Position numbers and translations under genes: made by a program | The notes under the pieces: generated by a model | The model's input: the letters and a program-made list of their open reading frames with translations, nothing else | Told to the model about the DNA's origin: nothing | The model's database searches: none | Shown here: in pieces, positions 1 through 9,430 of the stretch | How the letters are laid out: every line of letters starts with the position of its first letter | Numbering within the stretch: position 1 is the stretch's first letter | From: Ensifer sp. WSM1721 | GTDB taxonomy: Bacteria > Pseudomonadota > Alphaproteobacteria > Rhizobiales > Rhizobiaceae | Assembly (NCBI RefSeq): GCF_000513895.2 | Contig: NZ_CP165782.1 | Coordinates: forward strand, 2,681,501-2,745,500 | Length of the DNA stretch: 64,000 nucleotides | Direction of reading: 5' to 3'

Positions 1-526
1 TTTCGGCGACATAAACGATGCGGGTATCGAAATAGCCTTTCTCGCCGGTGATCCGCTCATAGATCGCATCGGCGATGATATGGGCGACGCGGCGCCAGTT
101 TTCCGGCTGGGTGTAGAACTGCTGGCCGAGCATCTGCTGTCCGGCAAAAGTATCCCACAGGCGGAACTCCGCCTTCAGCCTGCCGTCCCCCTCCTGGGTG
201 ACGCGCCCGGTGACGAGCGCCTGCGCGTTGATCACCTTCCAGTCCTCGAACCGCGGAGCGGCATCCGGATTGGCAATCTTCTCGATGAAGGCGCCCTTGT
301 CGATCGGCGCAAAAAGGCCGGAGCGCTTGAGGTCGGCGGCCACAACATCGGAGATCTTCTGGGCGAGTTCGCCCTGGAGGAAGTCGGTGATCGCGATCGG
401 CAGCGGCTCGACATTACCCTTGTTGATGTTGATCTCGACGAGCGCGTTTGCCGGCGAGGCAATGAGCCCGCAGCCTGCAAACAGTACGATCAGGAGGCGG
501 AAAAAATTGCGTCTCAGCATTTCCAT
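1..526 (-). CDS. tolB: TolB, N-terminal part (cut by window edge)
   Basis: Periplasmic TolB of the Tol-Pal complex, which links inner-membrane TolQRA to the outer-membrane lipoprotein Pal and helps outer-membrane constriction at division. Only the first 175 codons are inside the window; the gene runs off the left edge. Reading from ATG 526 (a second ATG lies at 520) gives a Sec signal peptide ([18 protein letters not shown], probable cleavage after ANA) and then the TolB amino-terminal domain, including VEININKG and [15 protein letters not shown]. It is the last gene seen in the tolQ-tolR-tolA-tolB order, 80 bp behind tolA, so very probably the same transcript. The beta-propeller lies outside the window. 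Identification is firm from the sequence and position; the exact start is the only doubt. Confidence 0.93.
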   Translation of the reverse strand, partial: MEMLRRNFFRLLIVLFAGCGLIASPANALVEININKGNVEPLPIAITDFLQGELAQKISDVVAADLKRSGLFAPIDKGAFIEKIANPDAAPRFEDWKVINAQALVTGRVTQEGDGRLKAEFRLWDTFAGQQMLGQQFYTQPENWRRVAHIIADAIYERITGEKGYFDTRIVYVAE

Positions 527-606
527 AAAGCCTTTCAGCCTTTCATCTTTCCAGCGCGGGATGAGGAAGAGTGCGTGCGGTTTCCGCCGCGTCCCGCCTA
601 ACCTAT

Positions 607-1677
607 CTAGAGCATGGAGCTCGGGTCGAAGTTGACGACGACCTCGCTCCACGAATCGTATTTGTCGGCCGGCAGCCCCTTGAAGGGTGCGGATTTCAAG
701 ATGGCGCGGCGCGCACCGCCCATGAGCGCCCGGCGCGCCGCATCGGAGCCGCCGGTCGCCTCGACTTCCGGCTCGCCAATGAGCTCGCCGTTCGGATCGA
801 GCCGCATCGTCACCTTGATGCGGACATCGGCCGCGTCGGCCATGCCGGGAATGATCGACCAGTTGTTCTGAATCTGGCCGCGAAGCGCGTCCATCTCGCT
901 CTGCGAAAGCGTGTTGCCGCTCGTCGTCTTCTTGCCGCCGAGGGCCGCTTCCTCGGTCGAGCGCTTGGCGCCGCCGCCGGAGGATTCCTGCTTGTTGAGC
1001 AGTGCCGCGATCTCGTGCGCGTTGAAGTCGCTCTCCTTCTGCGAGGACGGCTTCTTCTGCTCTTTCTTCGCCTCTTCCTTCTTGCGTTCGGGAGTCTTCG
1101 CCGTCTGCGCGGGCTTTTCGACCTTAGGCTTGAGCTGCGGCGTCGGCACCTTGTCCGGCAGAGCCTCGGCCTCCGGATTCTCCGCCGGCTGTTCTTCCAC
1201 CGGCGTCGGTTCCGGCTTCGTATCGGGCTTCACTTCCTGCTTGGGTTCGGGAAGCGCCGCCACTTCCGTGGCGGGTTCGGCAGCGGGCTTGGTCTCCTCG
1301 ACCTTTTCGATCTCTTCCTTCACTGGGTCGGGTGTCGGCGGGGCCTTCTCGGTCTTTTCAGGAGCAGCGGCAGATTCGTTGTCGACAGGCTTCGCATTCG
1401 GCGTCGGCGGTGTCTTCAAGTCCACGTCGTTGTCGCCGATGTTCTCGGCATTCTCGACAGGCGTCGGTTTTTTCGTCGGAACGGGCGAAGCCTTTTCCTT
1501 GGCCGGCGCTTTCTTGTCACCCTGCTGAATCTGCGTGATCGATTCGACCGGCACGATGTCGACCGGCAGCGCCTCGACATCCGCGACCTCGAAATCGGCC
1601 GGGCTGCCAAGCGACACCAGCGCCCAGGTCAGGACCAAGGCGTGGAGGACAGCAGATGTAGCAAGACCGCCCTTCAT
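607..1677 (-). CDS. tolA: TolA-like energy-transducing envelope protein
   Basis: 356-residue TolA/TonB-type protein that spans the periplasm and passes proton-motive energy from TolQR to TolB-Pal. One amino-terminal membrane anchor is visible (about residues 5-23). It is followed by a long region rich in Pro, Lys and Glu (about 60-230, with repeats such as KPTPVE and EKPAQTAK), typical of an extended periplasmic stalk. The carboxy end (about 255-356) is a TolA/TonB-like domain with [19 protein letters not shown]. It starts 9 bp after tolR ends and precedes tolB. The stalk is low complexity and will align poorly with distant TolA proteins; the call rests on anchor, stalk, C-domain and position. 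Confidence 0.9.
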   Translation of the reverse strand: MKGGLATSAVLHALVLTWALVSLGSPADFEVADVEALPVDIVPVESITQIQQGDKKAPAKEKASPVPTKKPTPVENAENIGDNDVDLKTPPTPNAKPVDNESAAAPEKTEKAPPTPDPVKEEIEKVEETKPAAEPATEVAALPEPKQEVKPDTKPEPTPVEEQPAENPEAEALPDKVPTPQLKPKVEKPAQTAKTPERKKEEAKKEQKKPSSQKESDFNAHEIAALLNKQESSGGGAKRSTEEAALGGKKTTSGNTLSQSEMDALRGQIQNNWSIIPGMADAADVRIKVTMRLDPNGELIGEPEVEATGGSDAARRALMGGARRAILKSAPFKGLPADKYDSWSEVVVNFDPSSML

Positions 1678-1686
1678 GATCGGGGA

Positions 1687-2139
1687 TCACTTTTCCTGTT
1701 CTTGGAGGGTCACGAGACCGAGATTCTTGAAGCCGGCCGCCGATATGCGCGCCATGACCTTCATCACCGTGCCGTAGTCGGCATTGGTGTCACCGCGCAC
1801 GTAAATGCGCTCGTTATAGCCGGTGGTCGCGATCGCCTCGAGCTTCGGAACGACCTCGTCGATCGCGATCGGTGTTTCCTGCAGGAAGATCTCGCCGGCG
1901 GGGTTGACCGAAACGGTGATCGGCTGAGTGTCGGCATTCATCGCCTTCGCCTGCGTTTCCGGCAAGTCGATCGGCACGCCGACCGTCATCATCGGGGCCG
2001 CCACCATGAAGATGATCAGAAGCACCAGCATGACGTCGACGAGCGGCGTGACGTTGATCTCGCTGATCGCGCCTCTCCTACCGCCACGCCGGCGACGTCC
2101 GCCGCCCGAACCCCTGGCTCCGCCAACTGCCATACCCAT
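1687..2139 (-). CDS. tolR: TolR, ExbD-family proton channel subunit
   Basis: 150-residue ExbD/TolR protein of the inner membrane. With TolQ it forms the proton-driven motor of the Tol-Pal system. A Gly/Arg-rich cytoplasmic head (residues 1-24) precedes one transmembrane helix (about 31-50, [20 protein letters not shown]). Asp35 in that helix matches the conserved proton-carrying Asp of the family. The rest is the periplasmic ExbD domain. The gene lies 23 bp after tolQ and 9 bp before tolA on the same strand, so the three are almost certainly one operon. Length and motif are ordinary for the family. Confidence 0.95.
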   Translation of the reverse strand: MGMAVGGARGSGGGRRRRGGRRGAISEINVTPLVDVMLVLLIIFMVAAPMMTVGVPIDLPETQAKAMNADTQPITVSVNPAGEIFLQETPIAIDEVVPKLEAIATTGYNERIYVRGDTNADYGTVMKVMARISAAGFKNLGLVTLQEQEK

Positions 2140-2162
2140 CAGCGTGGTCTCCGTGCTCGAAG

Positions 2163-2882
2163 TTACTGCGCGGCCTGGCGCGAAGGTTGCAGTTTCTCGT
2201 CGATCTGCCGCGACAGGATGGCGGAGAATTCGTCGGAGAAGGCTTCCATGCGTGCCGTCAGCTTGCCGGCGTCGGCGGTGAATTTGTTGTAGGCGATAAC
2301 GGCGGGAATAGCGGCGAGCAGGCCGATGGCGGTGGCGAGAAGCGCTTCGGCGATACCGGGCGCGACGACGGCGAGGTTGGTCGACTTCGAACCGGCGATC
2401 GCCTGGAACGAGGTCATGATACCGACGACGGTGCCGAAGAGACCAATGAAGGGAGCGGCCGAGCCGATGGTCGCGAGCGAGCCGAGCCGCGCCTCGAGCG
2501 CTTCGGACTCACGGGCAAGTGTCACGTCCATTGCACGGTCGATGCGCATCTGCAGGCCGATCGGCGAACGGGCGCCGCGCTCGAAGCTCTTCTTCCATTC
2601 GCGCATCGCCGAAACGAAAATCGCACCCATGCCGGTCGTCTGCCGGTCCGAAAGGGTGCGGTAGAGTTCCTCGAGCGATTGCCCCGACCAGAAGACCTGC
2701 TCGAAATTGTCGAGCTGGCGGCGAACACGCCCGTAATTCAGGGTTTTGTCGACGACGATCGCCCAGGTCCAGACCGAAGCTCCAATCAGCCCCAGCATGA
2801 CCAGCTTCACGACCAAGCCCGCTTCCATGAAGAGCGACCAGAGGGTCACATCGCTCGTCGCGGCCAATCCAACCTGTTCCAT
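2163..2882 (-). CDS. tolQ: TolQ, MotA/ExbB-family channel subunit
   Basis: 239-residue TolQ, the three-helix inner-membrane subunit that forms the ion path with TolR. Visible helices are near residues 20-42, 137-160 ([20 protein letters not shown]) and 175-197. The [14 protein letters not shown] block is a family signature. It is the first gene of tolQRAB. In many proteobacteria ybgC lies directly upstream; here ybgC is 3.9 kb away because ku-ligD sits in between on the other strand. The promoter should lie in the 367-bp gap shared with ku. Confidence 0.96.
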   Translation of the reverse strand: MEQVGLAATSDVTLWSLFMEAGLVVKLVMLGLIGASVWTWAIVVDKTLNYGRVRRQLDNFEQVFWSGQSLEELYRTLSDRQTTGMGAIFVSAMREWKKSFERGARSPIGLQMRIDRAMDVTLARESEALEARLGSLATIGSAAPFIGLFGTVVGIMTSFQAIAGSKSTNLAVVAPGIAEALLATAIGLLAAIPAVIAYNKFTADAGKLTARMEAFSDEFSAILSRQIDEKLQPSRQAAQ

Positions 2883-3249
2883 CGATTTCAGTCCCCGAAT
2901 CCAAACACCCGGCAGAGCACTTCATGCTCATGACCGGGTCGCCCAAACGTCCTGATGCAAAGAATGCCCCGGTATGCCACCCATCGCGGCATTGCGATCT
3001 ATTCGCTTCAGCCTGCCTTCTTGCCGTCAATTTTGGTCAAAGGATGACGTGCACTGCACAAATCCTGATGCACCGATTAAGACAGCATTATCGTTAAGGG
3101 AGTGTTACCGGAACGGCACTTCACGGCCGCTGCAGCGCGGAACTTCGCCCGTGCTTGCACGTTTGGGGGCAATGAGCGCCTGGCGGCCGAAACAGAAGCG
3201 GAGAAAGCCAGTGCGGCGATCCGCTCGCCGCGAAGCTTGAGGTGCGGCC
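2883..3249. other. Divergent intergenic region tolQ/ku (367 bp)
   Basis: No convincing gene. The stretch separates tolQ (leftward) from ku (rightward) and must hold promoters for both. The short reading frames in it overlap one another in different frames and lack family features. Just before ku a GAGG lies 8-9 bases from its ATG. The A/T-richer part around 3050-3110 (TTAAG, TTATCGTTAAG) is the likeliest place for the tolQ promoter, but no clean -35/-10 pair stands out. Confidence 0.5.
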
Positions 3250-4104
3250 ATGGCACCCCGCGCGATGTGGAAAGGGCAGCTTCGTCTCTCACTGGTCTCG
3301 ATACCTGTCGAGCTCTTCAGCGCGACCCGCTCGGGAGCAAGCATTTCCTTCCGTCAGATCCATAAGCCCTCCGGCAAGCCGATCCATTATCAGAAGGTGG
3401 TCGAAGGGATCGGGCCGGTCGACGTCGACGACATCGTCAAGGGCTATGAATACGACGACGACCGGTACGTCCTGCTTGAGCCGGAGGAAGTCGACGCGGT
3501 CAAGCTCGAGACCAAGAAGACGTTGGAGCTCGTTCAGTTTGTCGACACCGGCGATATTCCGCCGCTCTATTTCGACAAGCCCTATTACCTGGTGCCGGCG
3601 GATGAGCTGGCAGAGGATGCCTACCGCGTCGTGCGCGATGCGCTGAGGACCTCGAATAAGATCGGGCTCGGGCAACTGGCACTGCGGGGCCGGGAATATC
3701 TCGTCGCCGTCAAGCCGTGCGGCGATGGCCTCCTGCTGGAAACGCTGCGCTATGCGGACGAGCTGCGCAAAGCCGACCCTATGTTCTCCGAAATCTCCGG
3801 CAAGAAGGCCGACAAGGAACTCCTGGACGTCGCAACCGCACTGATCGAGCGCAAGACCGCCCCCTTCAACGCCGAAGCCTTCAAGGACAACTACGCCGCG
3901 GCACTCAAGGAGCTGGTGAAGCGCAAGATGAAAGGCAAGTCGGCGCGGGTTGAGATCGAGGAGGAGGAGCGCCCTCAAAAGCGAGGCGACAATGTCGTCG
4001 ACCTGATGGCTGCATTGAAGAAGAGCCTCGAAAGCGGCGAAGGCAAGAAACCGCAGACGAAAGCGCAATCTTCTTCGCGCCGTGGTCGGCGCAAATCGGC
4101 ATGA
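3250..4104 (+). CDS. ku: Ku, DNA double-strand-break end-binding protein
   Basis: 284-residue bacterial Ku homologue. Ku forms a homodimeric ring that loads on broken DNA ends and recruits LigD for non-homologous end joining. The amino terminus (MAPRAMWKGQLRLSLVSIPV) and the following core, with SFRQIHK and KGYEYDDDRYVLLEPEE, are characteristic. The last ~60 residues are Lys/Arg-rich (ending RRGRRKSA), as in the basic tails that contact DNA or LigD. The start has GAGG at good spacing. ligD begins 9 bp after its stop on the same strand, so the pair is co-transcribed. Rhizobia often carry several ku genes; which paralogue this is cannot be told here. Confidence 0.96.
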   Translation: MAPRAMWKGQLRLSLVSIPVELFSATRSGASISFRQIHKPSGKPIHYQKVVEGIGPVDVDDIVKGYEYDDDRYVLLEPEEVDAVKLETKKTLELVQFVDTGDIPPLYFDKPYYLVPADELAEDAYRVVRDALRTSNKIGLGQLALRGREYLVAVKPCGDGLLLETLRYADELRKADPMFSEISGKKADKELLDVATALIERKTAPFNAEAFKDNYAAALKELVKRKMKGKSARVEIEEEERPQKRGDNVVDLMAALKKSLESGEGKKPQTKAQSSSRRGRRKSA

Positions 4105-4113
4105 GGACCATCC

Positions 4114-6711
4114 ATGGCCGCGCGCAACGAACCGCTTTCCGAATACAATCGGCGCCGCGATTTTACCAAAACGCGCGAACCGAGGGGCTCGATGGTGCGA
4201 GCCCACGCCGGAAAGAATCGCTTTCTCGTCCAGAAACATGAGGCGACGCGGCTCCATTACGACTTCCGCCTTGAATGGGGCGGCGTGCTGAAGAGCTGGG
4301 CGGTCACGCGTGGCCCGAGCCTCAACCCGGAAGACAAGCGGCTCGCCGTGCAAACCGAAGATCACCCTCTCGCTTACGGCGATTTCGAGGGAACGATACC
4401 CAAAGGGCAATATGGCGGCGGCACCGTGATGCTCTGGGACACCGGCTGGTGGGAGCCGGACGACGATCCTGACGAGGGCCTCAAGGAAGGAAAGCTCACC
4501 TTCCGGCTGCACGGAAGCCGGATGAACGGAGGCTGGGCGCTCGTGCGCATGCGGCCGCGAGAGGGCGAAAAGCGCGAAAATTGGCTCCTGGTCAAGGAAG
4601 CCGACGAGGCCGCCTCGGACGATGGGGAGAGCCTGATCCGGGAGAACTTCACCAGCGTGCGTACCGGCCGCACCATGAACGAGATCGCCGAAGGCAAGGG
4701 GGAAAAACGGGCGCATGTCTGGCACTCCGATAAGAGCGTGGCGGCCAATCTGAAGGCGGGCGCAATTGCCGAGAATGAAAAGGCGCAAAAGCGCCCGGCG
4801 CGGAAATCCTCCGCAAAACCTCCCGCTTTTAGGCCACCGCAGCTCGCGACCCTGGTAACGAAAGCGCCCGCTGGCGACGGTTGGCTGAACGAAGCCAAGT
4901 TCGATGGCTACCGGCTGATATGCGCCGTCGGCGGCGGGAACGTCCGCTGCTATACGCGTAACGGGCTCGACTGGACCGAGAAATTCTCCACGGTCGCCTC
5001 CGCGCTCGCCGAGCTCGACTGCAAATCCGCCCTGGTCGACGGCGAGGTGGTCGCCTTGTCGGACGCGGGTTCGAAGTTCTCCGCCCTTCAGAAGGCGCTC
5101 AGAACCGGTGCAGGTACCCGGCTATACGCCTTCGACCTGATGGAACTCGATGGCAAGGACCTGAGCCGCGAGCCGCTCGTCGAAAGAAAGGAAAAACTGA
5201 GGGCTCTCCTCGAGTCGCTTGGTCCTACGGCCACCGTCCAGTACAGTGAACACGTCCGTGGCAGCGGCGAGCACGTGCTTGCGGCCATGTGCAGGGCCGG
5301 ATTGGAAGGCATCATCGCCAAGGAGGCGAACGCCCCTTACCGAGGTGGCCGCACGCGAAGCTGGCTCAAGGTGAAATGCACGAAGCGGCAGGAATTCGTC
5401 ATCGGCGGCTATACGCCCTCGTCGAAGAAGGGTCGCCCGTTCGCCTCACTGCTTCTCGGCACTTTCGAGGGCGAGAAGCTCGTCTACCGAGGAGGGGTCG
5501 GCACAGGGTTCAGCGGGGAAACGATGGACGAACTTGCCGCCGCCTTCGCCAAGCGCAAGCGCCGCACGTCGCCATTCGAAACGGTGCCGCGGGAACGAAG
5601 CCGAGAGGCCGTCTGGCTGACGCCAGATCTGGTGGCGGAAGTGGACTTCACCGAATTCACGGCCGACGGACATGTCCGCCACGGCTCATTCGAGGGATTG
5701 CGCGAGGACAAGGAGGCCAAGGCCGTGAAACTGGAAACGCCAAAGCCGGCGGACGCCGAAGCGCAGACAGGCAAGAGCAAATCCTCGGCGAAGCCGAGCA
5801 AGGCTTCGCGCGCCGAGGGCGATGCCGATGTGCTGGGCATCCGCATTTCGCACCCTGATCGCATCCTCTTTAAGGGTCAGGGTATCACCAAGATCGACCT
5901 CGCCCGCTACTATGGGGTGGTCGCCGACCGAATGCTCGCCTTTGCCGCCGATCATCCCGTTTCACTGGTGCGCTGCCCACAGGGCGGAGAGCGGCAATGC
6001 TTTTTCCAGAAGCACGCGAGCGATGGCTTCCCGGATGCCATCCGCGAAGTGCCGATCACGGAGGCCTCGGGAGAAACCGAAAACTACATGTACGTGCACG
6101 ATGCCAAGGGCCTCGTCGCCGCCGTGCAGATGGGCACGCTGGAGTTTCACATCTGGGGTGCAACGATCAACCGGCTGGAAAAGCCCGATCGTCTGGTTTT
6201 CGATCTCGACCCCGATCCGAGCGTCGACTTCGCCACCGTGAAGAAGGCTGCAGCAACCCTGCGCGACGAACTTGTCAGTATCGGCCTCAAGACGGTCGCA
6301 ATGGTGACCGGCGGCAAGGGAGTCCACGTTATCGTGCCTCTTCGTCCGCACGCCGAATGGGACGAGGCGAAACGCTTCGCCAAGGCCGTTGCGCAGGGGT
6401 TCGCCGAGCGTGATCCGGACCATTTCGTCGCCACCATGTCGAAGGCGAAGCGGAAGGGGCGGATATTCATCGATTGGCTGAGGAACGATCGCGGCGCCAC
6501 CGCCATCGCCCCCTATTCCACGCGCGCCCGCCAAGGCGGACCGGTCGCGACACCGGTCGGCTGGGAGGAACTCGAAGAGCTCGATGCCGCCAACACGTTC
6601 GAAATTCCCGCTATAATTGAGCGTATCGACGCGGGCACCGACCCGTGGCAGGAGATCGGCAAGATCAGCCAGTCGCTGACGAAAAAGATACTGGGCGCCG
6701 TCGCTGTGTGA
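4114..6711 (+). CDS. ligD: LigD, multifunctional end-joining DNA ligase
   Basis: 865-residue LigD that processes, fills and seals DNA ends held by Ku. Three modules are seen in order. The 3'-phosphoesterase (about 30-180) has HEATRLHYDFRLE and EDHPLAYGDFEGTIP. The ATP-dependent ligase (about 235-550) has the nucleotidyl-acceptor Lys262 in EAKFDGYRL, VDGEVVAL and the C-terminal WLKVKCTKRQEFVIGGY motif. The AEP/primase-type polymerase (about 575-865) has the metal-binding DLDPD at 697-701. This phosphoesterase-ligase-polymerase order is common in rhizobial LigD and differs from mycobacterial LigD, where the polymerase is first. All catalytic motifs I can recognise are intact. Confidence 0.96.
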   Translation: MAARNEPLSEYNRRRDFTKTREPRGSMVRAHAGKNRFLVQKHEATRLHYDFRLEWGGVLKSWAVTRGPSLNPEDKRLAVQTEDHPLAYGDFEGTIPKGQYGGGTVMLWDTGWWEPDDDPDEGLKEGKLTFRLHGSRMNGGWALVRMRPREGEKRENWLLVKEADEAASDDGESLIRENFTSVRTGRTMNEIAEGKGEKRAHVWHSDKSVAANLKAGAIAENEKAQKRPARKSSAKPPAFRPPQLATLVTKAPAGDGWLNEAKFDGYRLICAVGGGNVRCYTRNGLDWTEKFSTVASALAELDCKSALVDGEVVALSDAGSKFSALQKALRTGAGTRLYAFDLMELDGKDLSREPLVERKEKLRALLESLGPTATVQYSEHVRGSGEHVLAAMCRAGLEGIIAKEANAPYRGGRTRSWLKVKCTKRQEFVIGGYTPSSKKGRPFASLLLGTFEGEKLVYRGGVGTGFSGETMDELAAAFAKRKRRTSPFETVPRERSREAVWLTPDLVAEVDFTEFTADGHVRHGSFEGLREDKEAKAVKLETPKPADAEAQTGKSKSSAKPSKASRAEGDADVLGIRISHPDRILFKGQGITKIDLARYYGVVADRMLAFAADHPVSLVRCPQGGERQCFFQKHASDGFPDAIREVPITEASGETENYMYVHDAKGLVAAVQMGTLEFHIWGATINRLEKPDRLVFDLDPDPSVDFATVKKAAATLRDELVSIGLKTVAMVTGGKGVHVIVPLRPHAEWDEAKRFAKAVAQGFAERDPDHFVATMSKAKRKGRIFIDWLRNDRGATAIAPYSTRARQGGPVATPVGWEELEELDAANTFEIPAIIERIDAGTDPWQEIGKISQSLTKKILGAVAV

Positions 6712-6750
6712 ACGGCGACCGCTGAGACGGCATAACGGGAGCCGGGCTCG

Positions 6751-7209
6751 TCAGGCCGGGATTTTCTGCCCCGCCGACAGGAACTTGATCGCCAGCGCCT
6801 CTGGCAGGCGCCTCGGTCGGCCCTGGCCGTTGATCACCGCGATGATCACCTTGGCCGCGATCAGCAGCGTACCGGCGCGGCGGATTTCCTGCTGCAGCAC
6901 CATCTTGGCGCCGCCGGCCTTTTCGGTCGTAGTCTCGATGGTCAAGACATCGTCCATTCGTGCCGGCTGTTTGAAATCGATCTCCATCCGGTGGACGACG
7001 AAGACGAGACCTTCCGGGTCGCCTTCGATTGCAAGCGATGCCTGCTCCACTCCAAGCAGCCGCAGGTAATCGGTTCGCGCACGCTCCATGAAATGCAGAT
7101 AGCGTGCATGATAGACGACGCCAGAAAAGTCGGTGTCTTCGTAATAGACCCGCTGGATCAATCGATGGCCGGTCTCGGTGAGCTCGCCGGCGAGCGAAAT
7201 CAGTGACAT
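6751..7209 (-). CDS. ybgC: YbgC, Tol-Pal-associated acyl-CoA thioesterase
   Basis: 152-residue hotdog-fold thioesterase of the YbgC/4-hydroxybenzoyl-CoA family. It is conserved with tol-pal genes and thought to act on acyl-CoA or acyl-ACP near phospholipid synthesis. The signature VYYEDTDFSGVVYHARYL is present, with Asp27 as the catalytic residue. I start at ATG 7209 (MSLISLAGEL); a longer frame reaches 7269 but adds an unconserved-looking 20-residue leader. The gene converges with ligD and is divergent from sqdB. Its normal partner tolQ lies beyond ku-ligD. Confidence 0.92.
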   Translation of the reverse strand: MSLISLAGELTETGHRLIQRVYYEDTDFSGVVYHARYLHFMERARTDYLRLLGVEQASLAIEGDPEGLVFVVHRMEIDFKQPARMDDVLTIETTTEKAGGAKMVLQQEIRRAGTLLIAAKVIIAVINGQGRPRRLPEALAIKFLSAGQKIPA

Positions 7210-7334
7210 GGCATTCTCCGGGAGGATTTTGCTTTTCCTGTGCAGGAACAAAAAGACAATTGCAAGCATTGCAGCTTTGTCACAATCCTATCCTATCAGG
7301 GCACTTGTCCTCTTCCCGATCTGGAGAATCCTGC

Positions 7335-8555
7335 ATGAAGATTGCAATCCTCGGCGGTGATGGTTTTGTCGGCTGGCCCACCGCGCTGCATTTGTCCGAT
7401 GCGGGCCACGACATCCACATTCTCGATAATCTCTCCCGCCGCTGGATCGACACCGAGCTCGGCGTGCAATCGCTGACGCCGATGGACTCCATCCAGGAGC
7501 GTACGCGAATCTGGCACGCCGAAACGGGACGGCGCATTCACTTCAACCTCATCGATCTTGCCCGCGACTACGAGCTCATGAAGAAGTGGCTCGCCGAACA
7601 CCGGCCGGACGCGATCGTCCATTTCGCCGAGCAGCGCGCCGCGCCCTATTCGATGAAGAGCGACCGGCACAAGAACTACACGGTCAACAACAACGTCAAT
7701 GCCACCCACAATCTCCTGAACGCGCTCGTCGAGCTCGAGCTCGACGCCCATCTCGTGCATCTCGGCACCATGGGCGTCTACGGCTATTCGACGGTCGGCG
7801 CGGCGATCCCGGAAGGCTACCTGCCGGTCGGTATCGAGACGATGGGCGGCGAGACGGTGAGCCAGGAGATTCTTTATCCCTCCAATCCCGGCTCGATCTA
7901 CCACATGACCAAGTGCCTGGATCAGTTGCTCTTCCAGTTCTATGCCAAGAACGACGGCCTCCGGATTACCGACCTGCATCAGGGCATCGTCTGGGGCACG
8001 CATACGGAGCAGACGCGCCGGCATCCGCAGCTCATCAACCGCTTCGACTATGACGGCGACTACGGCACCGTGCTGAACCGCTTCCTGATCCAGGCGGCGA
8101 TCGGCTATCCGCTTACGGTCCATGGCACTGGCGGCCAGACCCGGGCCTTCATCCATATTCAGGACTCGGTCCGCTGCATCGAACTCGCGCTCGATAACCC
8201 GCCCGCGCGCGGCAGCCGCGTCGAGATCTTCAACCAGATGACCGAGACGCATCGCATCCGCGATTTGGCCGAGATGATCGCGAAGATGACCGGCTCGGAG
8301 ATCGCCTGGCTTCCCAATCCGCGCAAGGAGGCGGCGGAAAACGATCTCGTCGTGCACAACGAGAAGTTCCTGGCTCTCGGGCTCAACCCCATTCGCCTCG
8401 AGGACGGGCTGCTTTCCGAAATCGTCGACGTGGCGAAGAAATTCGCCTACCGCGTTGACCGTTCGCGCGTCCCGGCCGTCTCGGCCTGGACGAAGGACAT
8501 CGCTCCCTTGATCAACCACGATCCGGAGGGCAAGCGGCTGAAATCCGTCTCATGA
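7335..8555 (+). CDS. sqdB: SqdB, UDP-sulfoquinovose synthase
   Basis: 406-residue short-chain-dehydrogenase-type enzyme that makes UDP-sulfoquinovose from UDP-glucose and sulfite. This is the first committed step to the membrane sulfolipid SQDG. It shows the NAD-binding GGDGFVG (7-13), Thr145 in HLGTMG and the Tyr189-x3-Lys193 pair in SIYHMTK. RRWIDTELG near residue 36 is typical of SqdB. ATG 7335 has GGAG at good spacing; the longer open frame from 7203 is ignored. The stop overlaps the next start by 4 bp (ATGA), giving coupling to sqdD. SQDG is non-essential in S. meliloti symbiosis as I recall the literature. Confidence 0.96.
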   Translation: MKIAILGGDGFVGWPTALHLSDAGHDIHILDNLSRRWIDTELGVQSLTPMDSIQERTRIWHAETGRRIHFNLIDLARDYELMKKWLAEHRPDAIVHFAEQRAAPYSMKSDRHKNYTVNNNVNATHNLLNALVELELDAHLVHLGTMGVYGYSTVGAAIPEGYLPVGIETMGGETVSQEILYPSNPGSIYHMTKCLDQLLFQFYAKNDGLRITDLHQGIVWGTHTEQTRRHPQLINRFDYDGDYGTVLNRFLIQAAIGYPLTVHGTGGQTRAFIHIQDSVRCIELALDNPPARGSRVEIFNQMTETHRIRDLAEMIAKMTGSEIAWLPNPRKEAAENDLVVHNEKFLALGLNPIRLEDGLLSEIVDVAKKFAYRVDRSRVPAVSAWTKDIAPLINHDPEGKRLKSVS

Positions 8556-9430
8556 GTGGCACGGTCGCCATTCCGGAGGGGCTCCGCCCCTCCTCTCCGA
8601 TGGCTGCTCGCCATGCCTTCGTGACGCTCGTCACCAATGCCGACTACGCGCTCGGCGCACGGGCGTTATTAAGATCGATCCGCTTGACGCGGACGCCGGC
8701 TGATATCGTCGTGCTCCATACCGGCGGGGTGGATGCCGCCGCGCTGGAGCCGCTCACCGAATTCGACTGTCGCCTCATCGGAACGGAGCCCCTGCCGCTC
8801 TCGGACGAATTCAACGCCCGGCACGCCCGCCGCAACGTCCATGAGCAGGCGCCCTTCACCAAGGGCCGCAAGCCCGACTTCCACTCGCCGCTCGACAATT
8901 TCTGCAAGCTCCGCCTTTGGCAGCTCGTCGAGTATGACCGCTGCGTCTTTATCGACGCCGATGCATTGGTTTTGCGCAATATTGACAAACTGTTCCTCTA
9001 TCCGGAATTTGCCGCCGCACCGAACGTCTATGAGAGCCTTGCGGACTTCCATCGCCTGAATTCCGGCGTCTTCGTTGCCGAGCCGTCACTTGCGACCTTC
9101 GATCAGATGCTTGTGGCGCTCGATCAACCGGGCGCCTTCTGGCCGCGCACGGATCAGACGTTTCTCCAGAGCTTCTTTCCGGATTGGCACGGCCTGCCGG
9201 TGACGATGAACATGCTGCAATATGTCTGGTTCAACCTGCCGGCGCTCTGGGACTGGCGATCGATCGGCGTTCTTCACTACCAGTATGAAAAACCGTGGGA
9301 GAAGGACCATCCGCGCGCCGAAGCGCTGCGTCCGCTGATCGAGCTCTGGCATGCCTACCTGACGGGCGAGAACATTCCCGACATCGCGGCGCTCGAGAAT
9401 CCGGCTCCGGCCGGCGCTGCAGGGCGATGA
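8552..9430 (+). CDS. sqdD: SqdD, glycogenin-like glycosyltransferase of sulfolipid synthesis
   Basis: 292-residue GT8/glycogenin-like glycosyltransferase. In the sqd operon it is the candidate for moving sulfoquinovose from the nucleotide to lipid. A DxD metal/nucleotide site is visible at 135-137 in CVFIDADALVLRNID. The FHRLNSGVFV block further on is typical of this fold. It overlaps sqdB by 4 bp and sqdC by 4 bp, so all three are translationally coupled. The symbol follows the known rhizobial/Rhodobacter operon; the lipid acceptor is inferred from that context. Confidence 0.88.
   Translation: MSGTVAIPEGLRPSSPMAARHAFVTLVTNADYALGARALLRSIRLTRTPADIVVLHTGGVDAAALEPLTEFDCRLIGTEPLPLSDEFNARHARRNVHEQAPFTKGRKPDFHSPLDNFCKLRLWQLVEYDRCVFIDADALVLRNIDKLFLYPEFAAAPNVYESLADFHRLNSGVFVAEPSLATFDQMLVALDQPGAFWPRTDQTFLQSFFPDWHGLPVTMNMLQYVWFNLPALWDWRSIGVLHYQYEKPWEKDHPRAEALRPLIELWHAYLTGENIPDIAALENPAPAGAAGR

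Noticed and set aside
571..2292. 573-codon plus-strand open frame across tolA and tolR
   Set aside because: Antisense to firmly identified tolA/tolR; Arg/Leu-rich composition typical of the mirror frame of a GC-rich gene.
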